A stretch of 64,000 nucleotides of DNA, taken from Mycobacterium ahvazicum (GTDB lineage Bacteria > Actinomycetota > Actinomycetes > Mycobacteriales > Mycobacteriaceae). The stretch spans positions 620,001 through 684,000 of the forward strand of contig NZ_FXEG02000002.1 of NCBI RefSeq assembly GCF_900176255.2, written 5' to 3'. Of this stretch, positions 1 through 8,470 are shown one piece after another (positions within the stretch are counted from its first letter, which is position 1; each line of letters starts with the position of its first letter). The position numbers and the translations under genes were made by a program. Below the pieces are notes generated by a model. It did not search any database, had not been told where the DNA came from, and worked only from the letters and a program-made list of their open reading frames with translations.

Positions 1-993
1 GCCCAGCGCGTTGTTGATGGCCTTGGACTCGGCCAGGTCGCCGACCAGGGTGCCGGTGGCGTGCGCATTGACGTGGTCGATATCGCCGGGCGTCAGCCCC
101 GCCAGCTGAATCGCCCTGCTCATCGCATGCCCGGCGCGTGCGCCGTTGGGGTCCGGCGCCACCATGTGGAAGCCGTCCGAGGTGATGCTGGCGCCCATGA
201 TCCGGGCCAGGATGTTGGCGCCCCGGGCCTTGGCGTGCTCCTCGGTTTCGATGACCATCAGCGCGCCGGCCTCGCCGAACACGATGCCGGTCCGGTCCCG
301 ATCGAACGGACGGCACGCCCCGGCCGGGTCGTCGTTCTTCGTCGACAACACGATGCGCATCTGGCCGAACGCCGCGATCGCGACCGCTTCGATCTTGACC
401 TCGACACCGCCGCAGATGGCGATATCGGCCTCGCCGAGGACGATACTGCGCCAGGCCTGCGCGATGCCTTCGGAGCCGGAGGCGCACGCCGAAATCGGGG
501 TGAGCACCCCGGCCCTGGCGTGTCGTTCCAGCCCGATCGCCGCGGCGGGGGCGTTGGGCATGTACTTCGCCACCGCCAGCGGCGAGACCCCCTGCATGCC
601 GCGGGCGCGGATGTCGTCGTAGCTGAATACTATTTGCTCGGCCGAGCCCAGGCCGGTGCCGACGGACACCAGCAATCGGTTGGGGTCGACCTCGGGCGAT
701 CCGGCGTTCTCCCACAGCCGGCGGCTCAAAATTGTGGTCATCTTCGGCAGCCAGCCCATTCGGTGGCGCTCGGCACGTGTCAAACCGTGGTCGAAATCCT
801 CCAGCAGGTGCCCGCCGATGCGTACCGGGAGATCGTAGTGCTCGACAAACGAGTCCTCGAGCGTACGGATACCGCTTTGGCTGTCCAGCAACAACTTCCA
901 AGTGTTCTCGGCGTCGGTCGCCACCGAGGTTGTCATGGCAATGCCGGTCACCACTACGTTTGGTAGTGCCTTCCCCGTTACCAGCTCTGTCAT
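1..993 (-). CDS. kasB: KasB-type beta-ketoacyl-ACP synthase, C-terminus outside the window
   Basis: The product is a condensing enzyme of mycobacterial FAS-II, which extends meromycolate chains on AcpM. The N-terminus ([20 protein letters not shown]) closely resembles KasB. The nucleophile Cys170 lies in SACASGSE and the first catalytic His311 in HVNAHATGT, matching the C-H-H numbering of KasA/KasB; His345 would lie beyond the edge. The ATG is at 991-993, with GGAAGGACC upstream as a possible ribosome binding site. The 331 codons shown are in frame to base 1. It lies downstream of iunH rather than next to fabD-acpM-kasA, so it is probably a second KasB-like paralogue. I am sure of the family but not of the paralogue assignment. 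Confidence 0.93.
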   Translation of the reverse strand, partial: MTELVTGKALPNVVVTGIAMTTSVATDAENTWKLLLDSQSGIRTLEDSFVEHYDLPVRIGGHLLEDFDHGLTRAERHRMGWLPKMTTILSRRLWENAGSPEVDPNRLLVSVGTGLGSAEQIVFSYDDIRARGMQGVSPLAVAKYMPNAPAAAIGLERHARAGVLTPISACASGSEGIAQAWRSIVLGEADIAICGGVEVKIEAVAIAAFGQMRIVLSTKNDDPAGACRPFDRDRTGIVFGEAGALMVIETEEHAKARGANILARIMGASITSDGFHMVAPDPNGARAGHAMSRAIQLAGLTPGDIDHVNAHATGTLVGDLAESKAINNALG

Positions 994-1035
994 CGCGAAG
1001 GTCCTTCCAGCCTTCCAGTGTTGACTAACGCAACC

Positions 1036-1054
1036 CCACCTAGATATCCACCTA
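1036..1054. repeat. Direct repeat upstream of the kasB-like gene
   Basis: Two copies of CCACCTA (TAGGTGG on the coding strand) are separated by GATAT, a 12-bp period, 37 nt upstream of the kasB-like start. A short hairpin (CCAGC-GTC-GCTGG, 1057-1069) lies between them and iunH. The arrangement could be a regulator half-site pair for the ketoacyl synthase gene. No regulator is identified. Confidence 0.4.
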
Positions 1055-1105
1055 TTCCAGCGTCGCTGGGCGGGTTCTGTCAACGGAAGCCGGCAGCCGG
1101 GCCCC

Positions 1106-2134
1106 TCAGCAGCCGAGCCGCCGCGCGAAGGGCCCCACACGTTCGATGAACCGTTCGAAGAATGCCGCCGGATCGACGCCAACTCCAATGCGCGCGTTAG
1201 GTTCTCGGCGCCAGTCCGTTACCGTCATGCCGCGGGTCAGGGTGCCGGCGAGCTCGATGTCCACCCGCCCGGAGCGGGTCGCGATGAGTTCGGGATCCAG
1301 CGCGACCGCCGCGGCCAACGGGTCGTGCAGATGTGCCAGATACCCGTGGCCGTTGTCGTAGTAACCCTCGAGGTAGAACCGCAGGGCGTCTTCGATCACT
1401 CGGATCACCGGATTGGACGCCGTCGATCGGGTGCCCCGTCGGTCGTCCACGCTCATGATCGTCGACGTCGATCCCGCGGCGTCGGCCAATCTCGCCAGGA
1501 CTTCCGGCGTGATCGCGACGTTGCGCGTCAGATCCAGGCCGCACAGGATCGGAAGCTGCTGCGGGCCAAGGTTTTCGCTGGACCAGGCCGCGAGCACCTC
1601 GGCGGCCGCCTCGGGGTCCACGCTGATGTTCCATTCCGCCACCGCGGTGGTGTTACCGATGTGGTCGTAGGAGCCGCCCATGATGACCAACCGGCGCAAC
1701 AGCGTTGGCAGTGCTGGCTCGGCGCGCAGCGCCAGTGCCAGATTGGTCAGCGGGCCGGTCGCCACGCCGATCAGCTCGCCGGGGAACGCCTGCGCCGCGC
1801 GCACCCAGGCGGTGGCCGAGTCGTAGTCGGTCAGCGCCGCGTTGCTCGGTGGCACGTCGGCATACCCCAGGCCGCACGGGCCATGGACTTTGGATGGGGT
1901 GCGCAGCGGGCCGGCCAGTGCCTCGTCGGCGCCCTTCGACACCGGGACGCCGGTGGCTTGGCACAGCTCGAGGAGGCCGAGATTGTTGGCGCAAACCTGT
2001 TGTACGCCAACATTTCCCCCGGTCGAAGCGATGCCGACCAGATCGGCGTCCGGGCTGGCCAGCAGGTAGATCAAGGCCAGCGCGTCATCGACGCCGGTGT
2101 CGACGTCGGCGAACACCGGCGAGGACTGCGTCAC
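1106..2134 (-). CDS. iunH: Nucleoside hydrolase (IunH family)
   Basis: The product is an inosine/uridine-preferring nucleoside N-ribohydrolase that cleaves ribonucleosides to base and ribose for purine/pyrimidine salvage. The family calcium and ribose signature DxDxxxDD is present as DVDTGVDD (Asp10, Asp12, Asp16, Asp17). The protein has 342 residues, about the family length. A GTG at 2132-2134 overlaps the acrA1 stop as GTGA and is preferred; a TTG one codon upstream is the alternative. This overlap implies translational coupling to acrA1, whose orthologue neighbours iunH in H37Rv (Rv3391, Rv3393). In H37Rv cmaA1 lies between them; here it is absent. Cytosolic. Confidence 0.9.
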   Translation of the reverse strand: MTQSSPVFADVDTGVDDALALIYLLASPDADLVGIASTGGNVGVQQVCANNLGLLELCQATGVPVSKGADEALAGPLRTPSKVHGPCGLGYADVPPSNAALTDYDSATAWVRAAQAFPGELIGVATGPLTNLALALRAEPALPTLLRRLVIMGGSYDHIGNTTAVAEWNISVDPEAAAEVLAAWSSENLGPQQLPILCGLDLTRNVAITPEVLARLADAAGSTSTIMSVDDRRGTRSTASNPVIRVIEDALRFYLEGYYDNGHGYLAHLHDPLAAAVALDPELIATRSGRVDIELAGTLTRGMTVTDWRREPNARIGVGVDPAAFFERFIERVGPFARRLGC

Positions 2135-4125
2135 CAATGAACCCCGGGTACCAGGCGGACCGCCTTGCGGACCGGCCGGGGGACCCCGATGCGGCCGACA
2201 GCACGCACCGGGCGTTTGGGCCGCCTTTTCTGCGCAGCGCCGACTGCCGGCGAAACGCCGAGCGCGGCAGCGGAATCGGGGTAACCCAGATAGACCTGGT
2301 GCAGAATTCGCCGCGATGTCCGGGGCAACAGGTAGTTGCCGGCCTCGGCCAGGGTGCCCAGTGGCGTGTCGATGCGCGCCGGCTTCTCGACCAGTCCGCG
2401 CACCACCATCGCGGCCGCCCGTTCGGGGCTGATCGGCGGCACCGGGTTGAGCCGCTGCGAGGGCACGATCATCGGCGTCTTGACCAGCGGCATATGGATA
2501 TTGGTGAACGTGATGTGGTCGGACAGCGTCTCCGAGGCGACCACGTCGGAAAACGCGTCCAGTGCGGCCTTGGTCGGCAGATACGAGCTGTACTTAGGGT
2601 TTCGGGCCAGCACGCCCGCGCTGGAAACGTTCACGACATGGCCGAATCGGCGCTCCCGCCAATGCGGTAGCAGCGCCAGCACCATACGGACGGCACCGAA
2701 GTAGTTGACCGCCATCACCCGCTCGTAGTCGTGCAGCCGATCGGTGGAGTTGACCACCGAACGGCGGATCGAGCGGCCCGCGTTGTTCACCAGGTAATCG
2801 ACATGACCGAAGCGGCCCAGGATGTCCTTGATGGTGTGCTCCACCGATACCGAATCGGTGACATCGCAGGTGAAGGCGTGGGCCTGACCGCCGTTCGCGC
2901 GGATCTCGGCGACCAGCTCGTCGAGCGCGGAGCCGTTGCGGGCCAGCGCGAACACCGTGGCGCCCCGTTCTGCGACCGCGATCGCCGATGCCCGGCCGAT
3001 GCCACTGGATGCGCCGGTGATGATCACGTGCCGGCCCTGCAGCGGACCGTCCGGAGCGTCGCGGCGGGCGCGGTCGGGATCGAGATGCTCGGCCCAGTAC
3101 CGCCACAGCTTGGGCGCGTAACTGGCGAACTCGGGCACTTCAATGCCAGTGCCGCGCAGCGCATTTTGCGTCTTATCGCTGACAAACGTGGGAATCAGGT
3201 CGACGAGATCCAGCACCTCGGCCGGAATCCCGAGCTGGGTGGCCGCCATGTTGCGTACCCGTTTGACCCGCCCGGTTGCCTTCAGCACCGGCGCAGCTAC
3301 CGAGCGGGGCAGTGAGCCGCGCAGCGCGGGCAGTCCGGCGGTTTTGGCGACGCCACGGTAAATACCGCGCAGCCCAATGGTTTTCGGCGAGGTCAGGTGG
3401 AAAGTCTGCCCATCGGAGCCGTCGACGTGCATCAGTGCGACGAGTGCGTCGACGACATAGTCGACCGGGACGATGTTGGTGCGCCCGGTGTCGGGCAGCA
3501 TGATCGGGGTCAACGACGGCAAGATGGCCAGCTTGGACAGCACGCCGAAGAAGTAGTACGGGCCGTCGATCTTGTCCATCTCGCCGGTGCGTGAGTCGCC
3601 GACCACGACGGCCGGCCGGTAGATGCGGTAGCGCAGCCCGGGTTGCGACCGGACCAGCAGTTCGGCCTCGAACTTCGTCTGGTGGTAGGGCGTGGGCAGC
3701 AGCTGGCCGACGTCGAAGTCGTCCTCGGTGTACTCGCCGTCGAAATCTCCCGCCACGGCGATCGACGACACGTGGTGAAGCGTCGCGTCCAGGCGTCGCG
3801 CCAGCTCGATGACGGCGCGGGTGCCCTCGACGTTGGCGGCGCGCTGTTCGGCTTCGCCGGCCGTGATGTCGTAGATCGCCGCGCAGTGCACGAGATGGTC
3901 GACCCGGCCCAGCTCGGCCAGCCGCTCGTCGGTCAACGTCAGCTCCGGCAGCGCACCGACCAGCGGTTTGGCGCGTTCACCCCACTGTGCGGCGAGGCGT
4001 TCGAAGCGCCCCAGCGACTGGGGCCGGACCAAGACCCACACGTCGGCGTCGGGCCGAGTATCCAACAGGCGAGCTACGACGCGGCGACCAATAAACCCGG
4101 TACCGCCGGTAACGACATACCGCAT
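2131..4125 (-). CDS. acrA1: AcrA1-type multidomain fatty acyl-CoA reductase
   Basis: This 664-residue protein has two fused Rossmann reductase modules. Residues 1-340 form an extended SDR/NAD-binding-4 domain with TGGTGFIG (6-13) and a YxxxK pair (Tyr147, Lys151). Residues about 362-600 form a classical SDR with TGASSGIG (370-377), Ser502 and Tyr515/Lys519. This is the Rv3391 layout, a family linked to NADPH reduction of fatty acyl-CoA to aldehyde or alcohol for wax esters. A wax-ester-synthase-like gene lies 3 kb away. The ATG has no Shine-Dalgarno but has a TACCAT -10 box six bases upstream, so a leaderless mRNA is likely. iunH is coupled downstream by a 4-nt overlap. Confidence 0.92.
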   Translation of the reverse strand: MRYVVTGGTGFIGRRVVARLLDTRPDADVWVLVRPQSLGRFERLAAQWGERAKPLVGALPELTLTDERLAELGRVDHLVHCAAIYDITAGEAEQRAANVEGTRAVIELARRLDATLHHVSSIAVAGDFDGEYTEDDFDVGQLLPTPYHQTKFEAELLVRSQPGLRYRIYRPAVVVGDSRTGEMDKIDGPYYFFGVLSKLAILPSLTPIMLPDTGRTNIVPVDYVVDALVALMHVDGSDGQTFHLTSPKTIGLRGIYRGVAKTAGLPALRGSLPRSVAAPVLKATGRVKRVRNMAATQLGIPAEVLDLVDLIPTFVSDKTQNALRGTGIEVPEFASYAPKLWRYWAEHLDPDRARRDAPDGPLQGRHVIITGASSGIGRASAIAVAERGATVFALARNGSALDELVAEIRANGGQAHAFTCDVTDSVSVEHTIKDILGRFGHVDYLVNNAGRSIRRSVVNSTDRLHDYERVMAVNYFGAVRMVLALLPHWRERRFGHVVNVSSAGVLARNPKYSSYLPTKAALDAFSDVVASETLSDHITFTNIHMPLVKTPMIVPSQRLNPVPPISPERAAAMVVRGLVEKPARIDTPLGTLAEAGNYLLPRTSRRILHQVYLGYPDSAAALGVSPAVGAAQKRRPKRPVRAVGRIGVPRPVRKAVRLVPGVHW

Positions 4126-4131
4126 GGGGTC

Positions 4132-4137
4132 ATGGTA
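4132..4137 (-). promoter_or_regulatory. Candidate -10 box of acrA1 (leaderless)
   Basis: TACCAT on the minus strand fits the mycobacterial TANNNT -10 element and ends six bases before the acrA1 ATG, so transcription could begin at the start codon. It sits in the 19-nt gap after lpqD and would give the acrA1-iunH pair its own promoter. Confidence 0.5.
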
Positions 4138-4144
4138 GCGGGGA

Positions 4145-4858
4145 TCAGCTGAAGCTGCGGATGCCGTCCCACTCGACCAGCGTCCACCCGTCCGTCGGGT
4201 TTCCGGTGAGTACCACGCGGCCGACGTTCGGCAGCGGATGGGTGCTCAACAGGCTGCTCTTGCCGTTGCGGGCATTCATCAGCGTCCACGCCATGATCGC
4301 GGTGCCCTGGGAGAACACCACCGGTTTGCTGTGGCCGCTGTTATAAACCTTGTTCACCGCGGCGGTGAACTCGTTGTTGAACTGCTTGCCGCTCACCGAT
4401 CCCGGGATGCTGTCCGCGATGTCGCCGTTGATCCAGTCCGCCGGCGCCAACAGGTACGTGGTGGCCGCCATCGATTGAGGTTTGCCGTTGTACCAGCCGG
4501 CATTGAGCGCCTGCACGCCGCTCAGGACCTCCACCTGTTTGCCGAGTTCACCGGCCAACGGCCCGGCGGTCTGCTGCGCCTCGGCCATGGCGGAGGCGTA
4601 AACGGCGTCGAAGTCGTTGCGACCGCTCTGGTGGGCCAGCTGCTGGGCCTGGCCCCTGCCCTCGGCGGTGAGGCCGGGGCCGGGGGGATCAGTGTTGATG
4701 ACGCCGTCGGCATCGGCCTGGGTCTGGGCGTTTCGGATGAACGTCAACGTGATGGCGCGCGCCTGCGTCGACCCCCCGCAGGCACCGACGATGAGCGTTG
4801 CGGCGAGTACGGCCCCTGTTTTCCAGAAGGCCTTTCCGATCATGCTGCGCGTGGCCAT
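4145..4858 (-). CDS. lpqD: LpqD-like lipoprotein with a degenerate histidine-phosphatase fold
   Basis: This is a predicted lipoprotein of 237 residues. After a short basic N-terminus and hydrophobic segment, the lipobox VGAC gives lipidated Cys27. The rest resembles LpqD (Rv3390) and the phosphoglycerate-mutase/histidine-phosphatase fold. The catalytic RHG motif reads R42-N43-A44, and the later conserved His-Gly reads Gln-Gly in VVFSQGT. The usual phospho-histidine chemistry therefore looks lost and a binding role is more likely. The ATG at 4856-4858 is chosen because it begins the signal peptide and has AGGGCAGG upstream; a longer reading frame upstream adds only non-signal sequence. It is divergent from the htdY-like gene. 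Confidence 0.88.
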   Translation of the reverse strand: MATRSMIGKAFWKTGAVLAATLIVGACGGSTQARAITLTFIRNAQTQADADGVINTDPPGPGLTAEGRGQAQQLAHQSGRNDFDAVYASAMAEAQQTAGPLAGELGKQVEVLSGVQALNAGWYNGKPQSMAATTYLLAPADWINGDIADSIPGSVSGKQFNNEFTAAVNKVYNSGHSKPVVFSQGTAIMAWTLMNARNGKSSLLSTHPLPNVGRVVLTGNPTDGWTLVEWDGIRSFS

Positions 4859-4952
4859 GTCGATAGCCTGCCCTGCCGACAGCCCCATGGGGAAGGGTTT
4901 GCAATGGTTGAGTGCGCAGAAGCGTGAATCTGGTAGTCGAGAGGAGACTCGC

Positions 4953-5828
4953 ATGGCGATTGACCCGAGTGCTGTCGGTGCGGTGACCGAGCCGAAGTTG
5001 TTCGACTGGACCGACCGGGACACCCTGCTCTACGCCCTCGGCGTCGGCGCGGGGCTCGATGACCTGTCGTTCACCACCGAGAACAGCCACGAGATCACCC
5101 AGCAGGTGCTGCCCACCTACGCGGTGATCTGCTGCCCGGCGTTCGGGGCGGCGGGCAAGATCGGAGATTTCAACTGGGCGATGCTGCTCCACGGGTCGCA
5201 AGGGATCCGGCTGCACGCGCCGCTGCCCCCGGCGGGCAAGCTCTCGGTGGTCACCGAGGTCACCGATATTCAGGACAAGGGTGAGGGCAAGAACGCGGTC
5301 GTGATGCTGCGCGGCCGCGGCACCGACCCTGATACTCAGGAGCTGATCGCCGAAACGTCGACCACCTTTGTGGTCCGCGGCGCGGGCGGGTTCGGTGGGC
5401 AACCGGGTCAGCGCCCCCTCGCGCCGGAATTCCCGGATCGCGAGCCCGACATCACCCGGGCCCTGCCCACCCGCGCGGACCAGGCGCTGATCTACCGGCT
5501 CTCCGGTGACCGCAACCCGCTGCACAGCGACCCGTGGTTCGCCCGGGAGTTGGCCGGTTTCCCCAAGCCGATCCTGCACGGGCTGTGCAGCTATGGGGTG
5601 GCGGGCCGCGCGCTGGTCGCCGAGCTCGGCGGCGGGCAGGCCGCGAACATCACCTCGATCGACGCACGCTTCAGCTCGCCGGTGTTTCCCGGCGAGACGT
5701 TGACCACACTGATCTGGCGTACCGAGCCGGGCAAGGCGGTCTTTCGCACCACGGCTTCGGGTGCCCACGGCGCCGAGGCGGGACGAGTCGTGCTCGACGA
5801 CGGCGCGGTCGAATACGCGCAGAACTAG
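4953..5828 (+). CDS. htdY: 3-hydroxyacyl-thioester dehydratase, double hot-dog (HtdY/MaoC type)
   Basis: The 291-residue enzyme has an N-terminal hot-dog domain without the catalytic motif and a C-terminal MaoC hot-dog. The hydratase-2 motif is intact (Tyr181, Asp186, Asn188, His191 in YRLSGDRNPLHSDP). It should interconvert trans-2-enoyl and (R)-3-hydroxyacyl thioesters. It matches HtdY (Rv3389c), which is divergent from lpqD in H37Rv as it is here. ATG 4953 is preceded by GAGAGGAGA, a good ribosome binding site about five bases away. Its TAG overlaps the convergent otsB2 stop by three bases. Confidence 0.93.
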   Translation: MAIDPSAVGAVTEPKLFDWTDRDTLLYALGVGAGLDDLSFTTENSHEITQQVLPTYAVICCPAFGAAGKIGDFNWAMLLHGSQGIRLHAPLPPAGKLSVVTEVTDIQDKGEGKNAVVMLRGRGTDPDTQELIAETSTTFVVRGAGGFGGQPGQRPLAPEFPDREPDITRALPTRADQALIYRLSGDRNPLHSDPWFARELAGFPKPILHGLCSYGVAGRALVAELGGGQAANITSIDARFSSPVFPGETLTTLIWRTEPGKAVFRTTASGAHGAEAGRVVLDDGAVEYAQN

Positions 5829-6922
5829 CCGGCGGCGGCCAACTGCCGCGCCAGGCGATCGACGAAGTCGGCCGCGGCGGCCGGGCTGTCCAGCGCGAAC
5901 AGCGCGGCGGTGGCCCGGTCGCCGTCGTCGTTGTGCCGCACCAGGATTGGGATTCCGTCCGGGTGCACCGCGTCGAACGCGTCCTCGTCGGTGATGTCGT
6001 CGCCGAAAAAGATCGGTGTCAGGCCCGCCGATACGTCCAGGTGTTCGAGGACCCAGTGCAGCGTCTTGCCCTTGTCCCAGTCGATATCCGGGCGTAGCTC
6101 GATGACCTCGCGGCCGGTGGTCACCCGAAGCGCATCGCGCTGACCCGCGGCGCGCACCGCTGCCGTCACCTCGCCGACGCGGTCTCGCGCCGCGTTGCGA
6201 TAGTGCACGGCAACGCCAAACCGCTTGTGCTCCACCCTGACCCCCGGAATCGACCCGAGCCGCTCGCGCAGCTGGGCGGCCGCGGATTCCAGCACCGGTA
6301 TGGCCGCCGCGGCGGCGTCGTTTTGGTGATGGGTTCCGTCGGGCGCGGTCAGTTCGAATCCGTGGCTGCCGGCGTACCAGAGACCGGGCAAGCCGACGCG
6401 TGCCGTGACGTCGGCGAGGTCGCGGCCGGACAGGATTGCCACCGGGCAGCGCGCGGCCAACCGCTGCAGCGCGTCGGCCGCACCGGCGACCAGCTGCGCC
6501 GAGTCCGGGTCGTTGACGATGTCCGAGAGTGTGCCGTCGAAGTCGAAGAACACCGCCGGCCGTCGGGCGGCGAGGTCCTCGCCGAGCAGCTGCGACGCGT
6601 CGGGCAGCTGCGACATCCGCAGGTCCCCGGTGCGGACCGCGACGTCACTCAGGTCCTGCGCACCGATCACCAGAGCGAATCCGGCATCGCGCGCGGCCGT
6701 GGCCACCGACTCGCTGGCCGCGACGACCACACTACGGCCGGCCCGCACGCCCAGCCGGTCGGCGGTCGCGGCCGGGTCCTCGACGCCCAGGGCGACGTTC
6801 ACCCCGGCCTCGCGCAGTCGCGCGACCGGCGCGGAGTCGACGTTCAGCTCAAACAGCACCGCGTCGTGGCGGCGCGGGTCGATGGTGACCGATGGCTCCG
6901 ATACTGACTCCGATGCAGGCAC
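5825..6922 (-). CDS. otsB2: Trehalose-6-phosphate phosphatase
   Basis: The enzyme dephosphorylates trehalose-6-phosphate to trehalose, the last step of the OtsAB pathway that supplies trehalose for mycolate transfer. Residues 1-115 form the extra N-terminal domain typical of mycobacterial OtsB2. The HAD phosphatase core begins at FFDFDGTLSD with nucleophile Asp127 and acid Asp129, and ends with the metal-binding GDDITDEDAF. Length is 365 residues; H37Rv OtsB2 is about 391. The start is GTG at 6922. The wax-ester-synthase-like gene lies 41 nt upstream on the same strand, as Rv3371 does in H37Rv, suggesting cotranscription. Confidence 0.94.
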   Translation of the reverse strand: MPASESVSEPSVTIDPRRHDAVLFELNVDSAPVARLREAGVNVALGVEDPAATADRLGVRAGRSVVVAASESVATAARDAGFALVIGAQDLSDVAVRTGDLRMSQLPDASQLLGEDLAARRPAVFFDFDGTLSDIVNDPDSAQLVAGAADALQRLAARCPVAILSGRDLADVTARVGLPGLWYAGSHGFELTAPDGTHHQNDAAAAAIPVLESAAAQLRERLGSIPGVRVEHKRFGVAVHYRNAARDRVGEVTAAVRAAGQRDALRVTTGREVIELRPDIDWDKGKTLHWVLEHLDVSAGLTPIFFGDDITDEDAFDAVHPDGIPILVRHNDDGDRATAALFALDSPAAAADFVDRLARQLAAAG

Positions 6923-6963
6923 TGACCAACCATCTCACGGTGATCAATGCCGCCCGGGCCGGG

Positions 6964-8307
6964 TCAGTGGCGTGCTCGCGCGGTCGGGTGGGTGCGGGGC
7001 ACACCGCCCCGCGGCGTGCCGGCCCGGCGCTTACGGCGATCCTTGGTGAACAGCAGGACGGAGTCTTGGCTCAGTGCCGTCAGTCGCGCCATCTCGCGTT
7101 CGATGCCGCTGGCGAGCTGCTGAAGTTCGGGGGCGGCGTCGTAATCGGCGGTGATCCCGAAGATCAGCTCGTCGCCGTAGCTCAGCACCGCGACTCCGCT
7201 GGACAGCTGCGCAGCCGTCGGCGGGATCGGCAGCAGGCGTTCCACGGTTGCGCCCATCAGCCCCAGCCGGTGCCGAGGCCCCGGCGCATTGGTGGCCAGC
7301 GTCACGATGCCAGGTTGTGGGAGCCGGCTCATGACCAATCGAACTGCCTTGGCGCACAAGGTGAATGGCATGGAACTGGTTGCCAGGTCCACGATGCTCG
7401 TGGGCTGCCGGACCGGCGCCGGCTGGTTCAGGCTGTTGTGCACAATTCGCAGCCGCTGCACCGGATCGTCATGCTCGACGGGCAGATATCTCTTCTCCAG
7501 AGTGCGCAACGAACCCGCGCGCGGTTGTTCGCCGCGGTGTAGCAGCACGGCCCGGAACCCCTCGGTGATGGCGGCGAGCGCGACGTCGTTGGTGGTCACC
7601 CGGAACTTGCCGCAGACCGCGTCGACCGCGGCGAGGGGAACGCGTACCGTGCCGTAGCGGCGCATCGTGACCGCCGGTCCGGTCGACGACGCACGGGCCG
7701 CCGACCAGACCGTCTCGGCCAGCGTGCTGGTCACGGTGGTTGCGGCGGTCGAGGCTCGCCAGAGCGTCTCCGCCCAGCCCCGCTTCGGGGCTGGGGTCGA
7801 ATCATCCTCGGGTATAACGTTATTGGCGAACATCTCGTTGCTGGCGTCGTCGCACAGCCTGGTGAGCAGGTGGGCCGCGGGCGTGGCGCCGGCGAGGTGG
7901 TGGTGAACCTTCATCAGGATCGCCCACTTGCCCCGCAGCCCCTCGATGACCCAGCACTCCCACATTGGCCGGTCCAGTTCGACGGGGCGTTCCAGGGCGT
8001 GGGCGATCGCTCGAGACAGGTCGGCCTCATCGCCGGGGCGGGGAACCGCGACCCGGCGCAGGTGATGGGCGAGGTCGAAACCCGGATCGTCGGTCCAGTG
8101 CTGGGCACCGCTGAACGGATGTGTCCGCAACACCTGGGTGCATCGCGGTATCGACTGAATGCGTTCTGCCAGAAGCGCTTTGAGGCGTCCCAGGTTCGGG
8201 ACGGCGCCTTCGACGATGGCGACCGCGCCCGTCGCCGTACTTGCCTGCCGGTCGGGGTCCGCCGCAGTGCGAAAGCCCGAATCCAATGCCGTGGTCAGCT
8301 GTACCAT
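6964..8307 (-). CDS. WS/DGAT-family acyltransferase with altered active-site motif
   Basis: The protein resembles mycobacterial wax ester synthase/diacylglycerol acyltransferases, orthologous by position to Rv3371. These make triacylglycerol or wax esters from acyl-CoA. The family active-site motif HHxxxDG reads HHHLAGA (His135, His136, Gly140, Ala141): both histidines remain, but Asp is Gly and Gly is Ala. Activity is therefore uncertain. The ATG at 8305-8307, giving 447 residues, is chosen because family members begin close to this point and GGGCGGGAAC lies upstream; a GTG 15 codons upstream is possible. It precedes otsB2 and diverges from dnaE2. Confidence 0.87.
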   Translation of the reverse strand: MVQLTTALDSGFRTAADPDRQASTATGAVAIVEGAVPNLGRLKALLAERIQSIPRCTQVLRTHPFSGAQHWTDDPGFDLAHHLRRVAVPRPGDEADLSRAIAHALERPVELDRPMWECWVIEGLRGKWAILMKVHHHLAGATPAAHLLTRLCDDASNEMFANNVIPEDDSTPAPKRGWAETLWRASTAATTVTSTLAETVWSAARASSTGPAVTMRRYGTVRVPLAAVDAVCGKFRVTTNDVALAAITEGFRAVLLHRGEQPRAGSLRTLEKRYLPVEHDDPVQRLRIVHNSLNQPAPVRQPTSIVDLATSSMPFTLCAKAVRLVMSRLPQPGIVTLATNAPGPRHRLGLMGATVERLLPIPPTAAQLSSGVAVLSYGDELIFGITADYDAAPELQQLASGIEREMARLTALSQDSVLLFTKDRRKRRAGTPRGGVPRTHPTARARH

Positions 8308-8441
8308 TTTCAGTTCCCGCCCTAGTTGCCCCGTACCAGTATCGGTCGCCACGCCCCCGTCGCGGTAGATCCCAGTCCGTTAAGACTGTGTTTAGAAGTT
8401 GAAGACCCGTTTAACAACCGCTTGAGCAACCCCGCACCAAA

Positions 8442-8463
8442 TCGAACATGCGTTCGATACACT
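8442..8463 (+). promoter_or_regulatory. LexA (SOS) box and -10 box of dnaE2
   Basis: TCGAACATGCGTTCGA (8442-8457) is a perfect 16-bp palindrome matching the mycobacterial LexA box TCGAAC-N4-GTTCGA. It abuts TACACT (8458-8463), a TANNNT -10 element ending seven bases before the dnaE2 GTG. LexA bound here would cover the promoter. The layout predicts DNA-damage induction and a leaderless dnaE2 transcript. Confidence 0.93.
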
Positions 8464-8470
8464 GTGGGGT

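Noticed and set aside
1057..1069. Intrinsic terminator after iunH
   Set aside because: The hairpin has only five base pairs and no T-tract follows, so it is not convincing.
4859..5023. A 55-codon N-terminal extension of LpqD
   Set aside because: It would bury the lipoprotein signal peptide inside the protein and overlap the divergent htdY-like gene.
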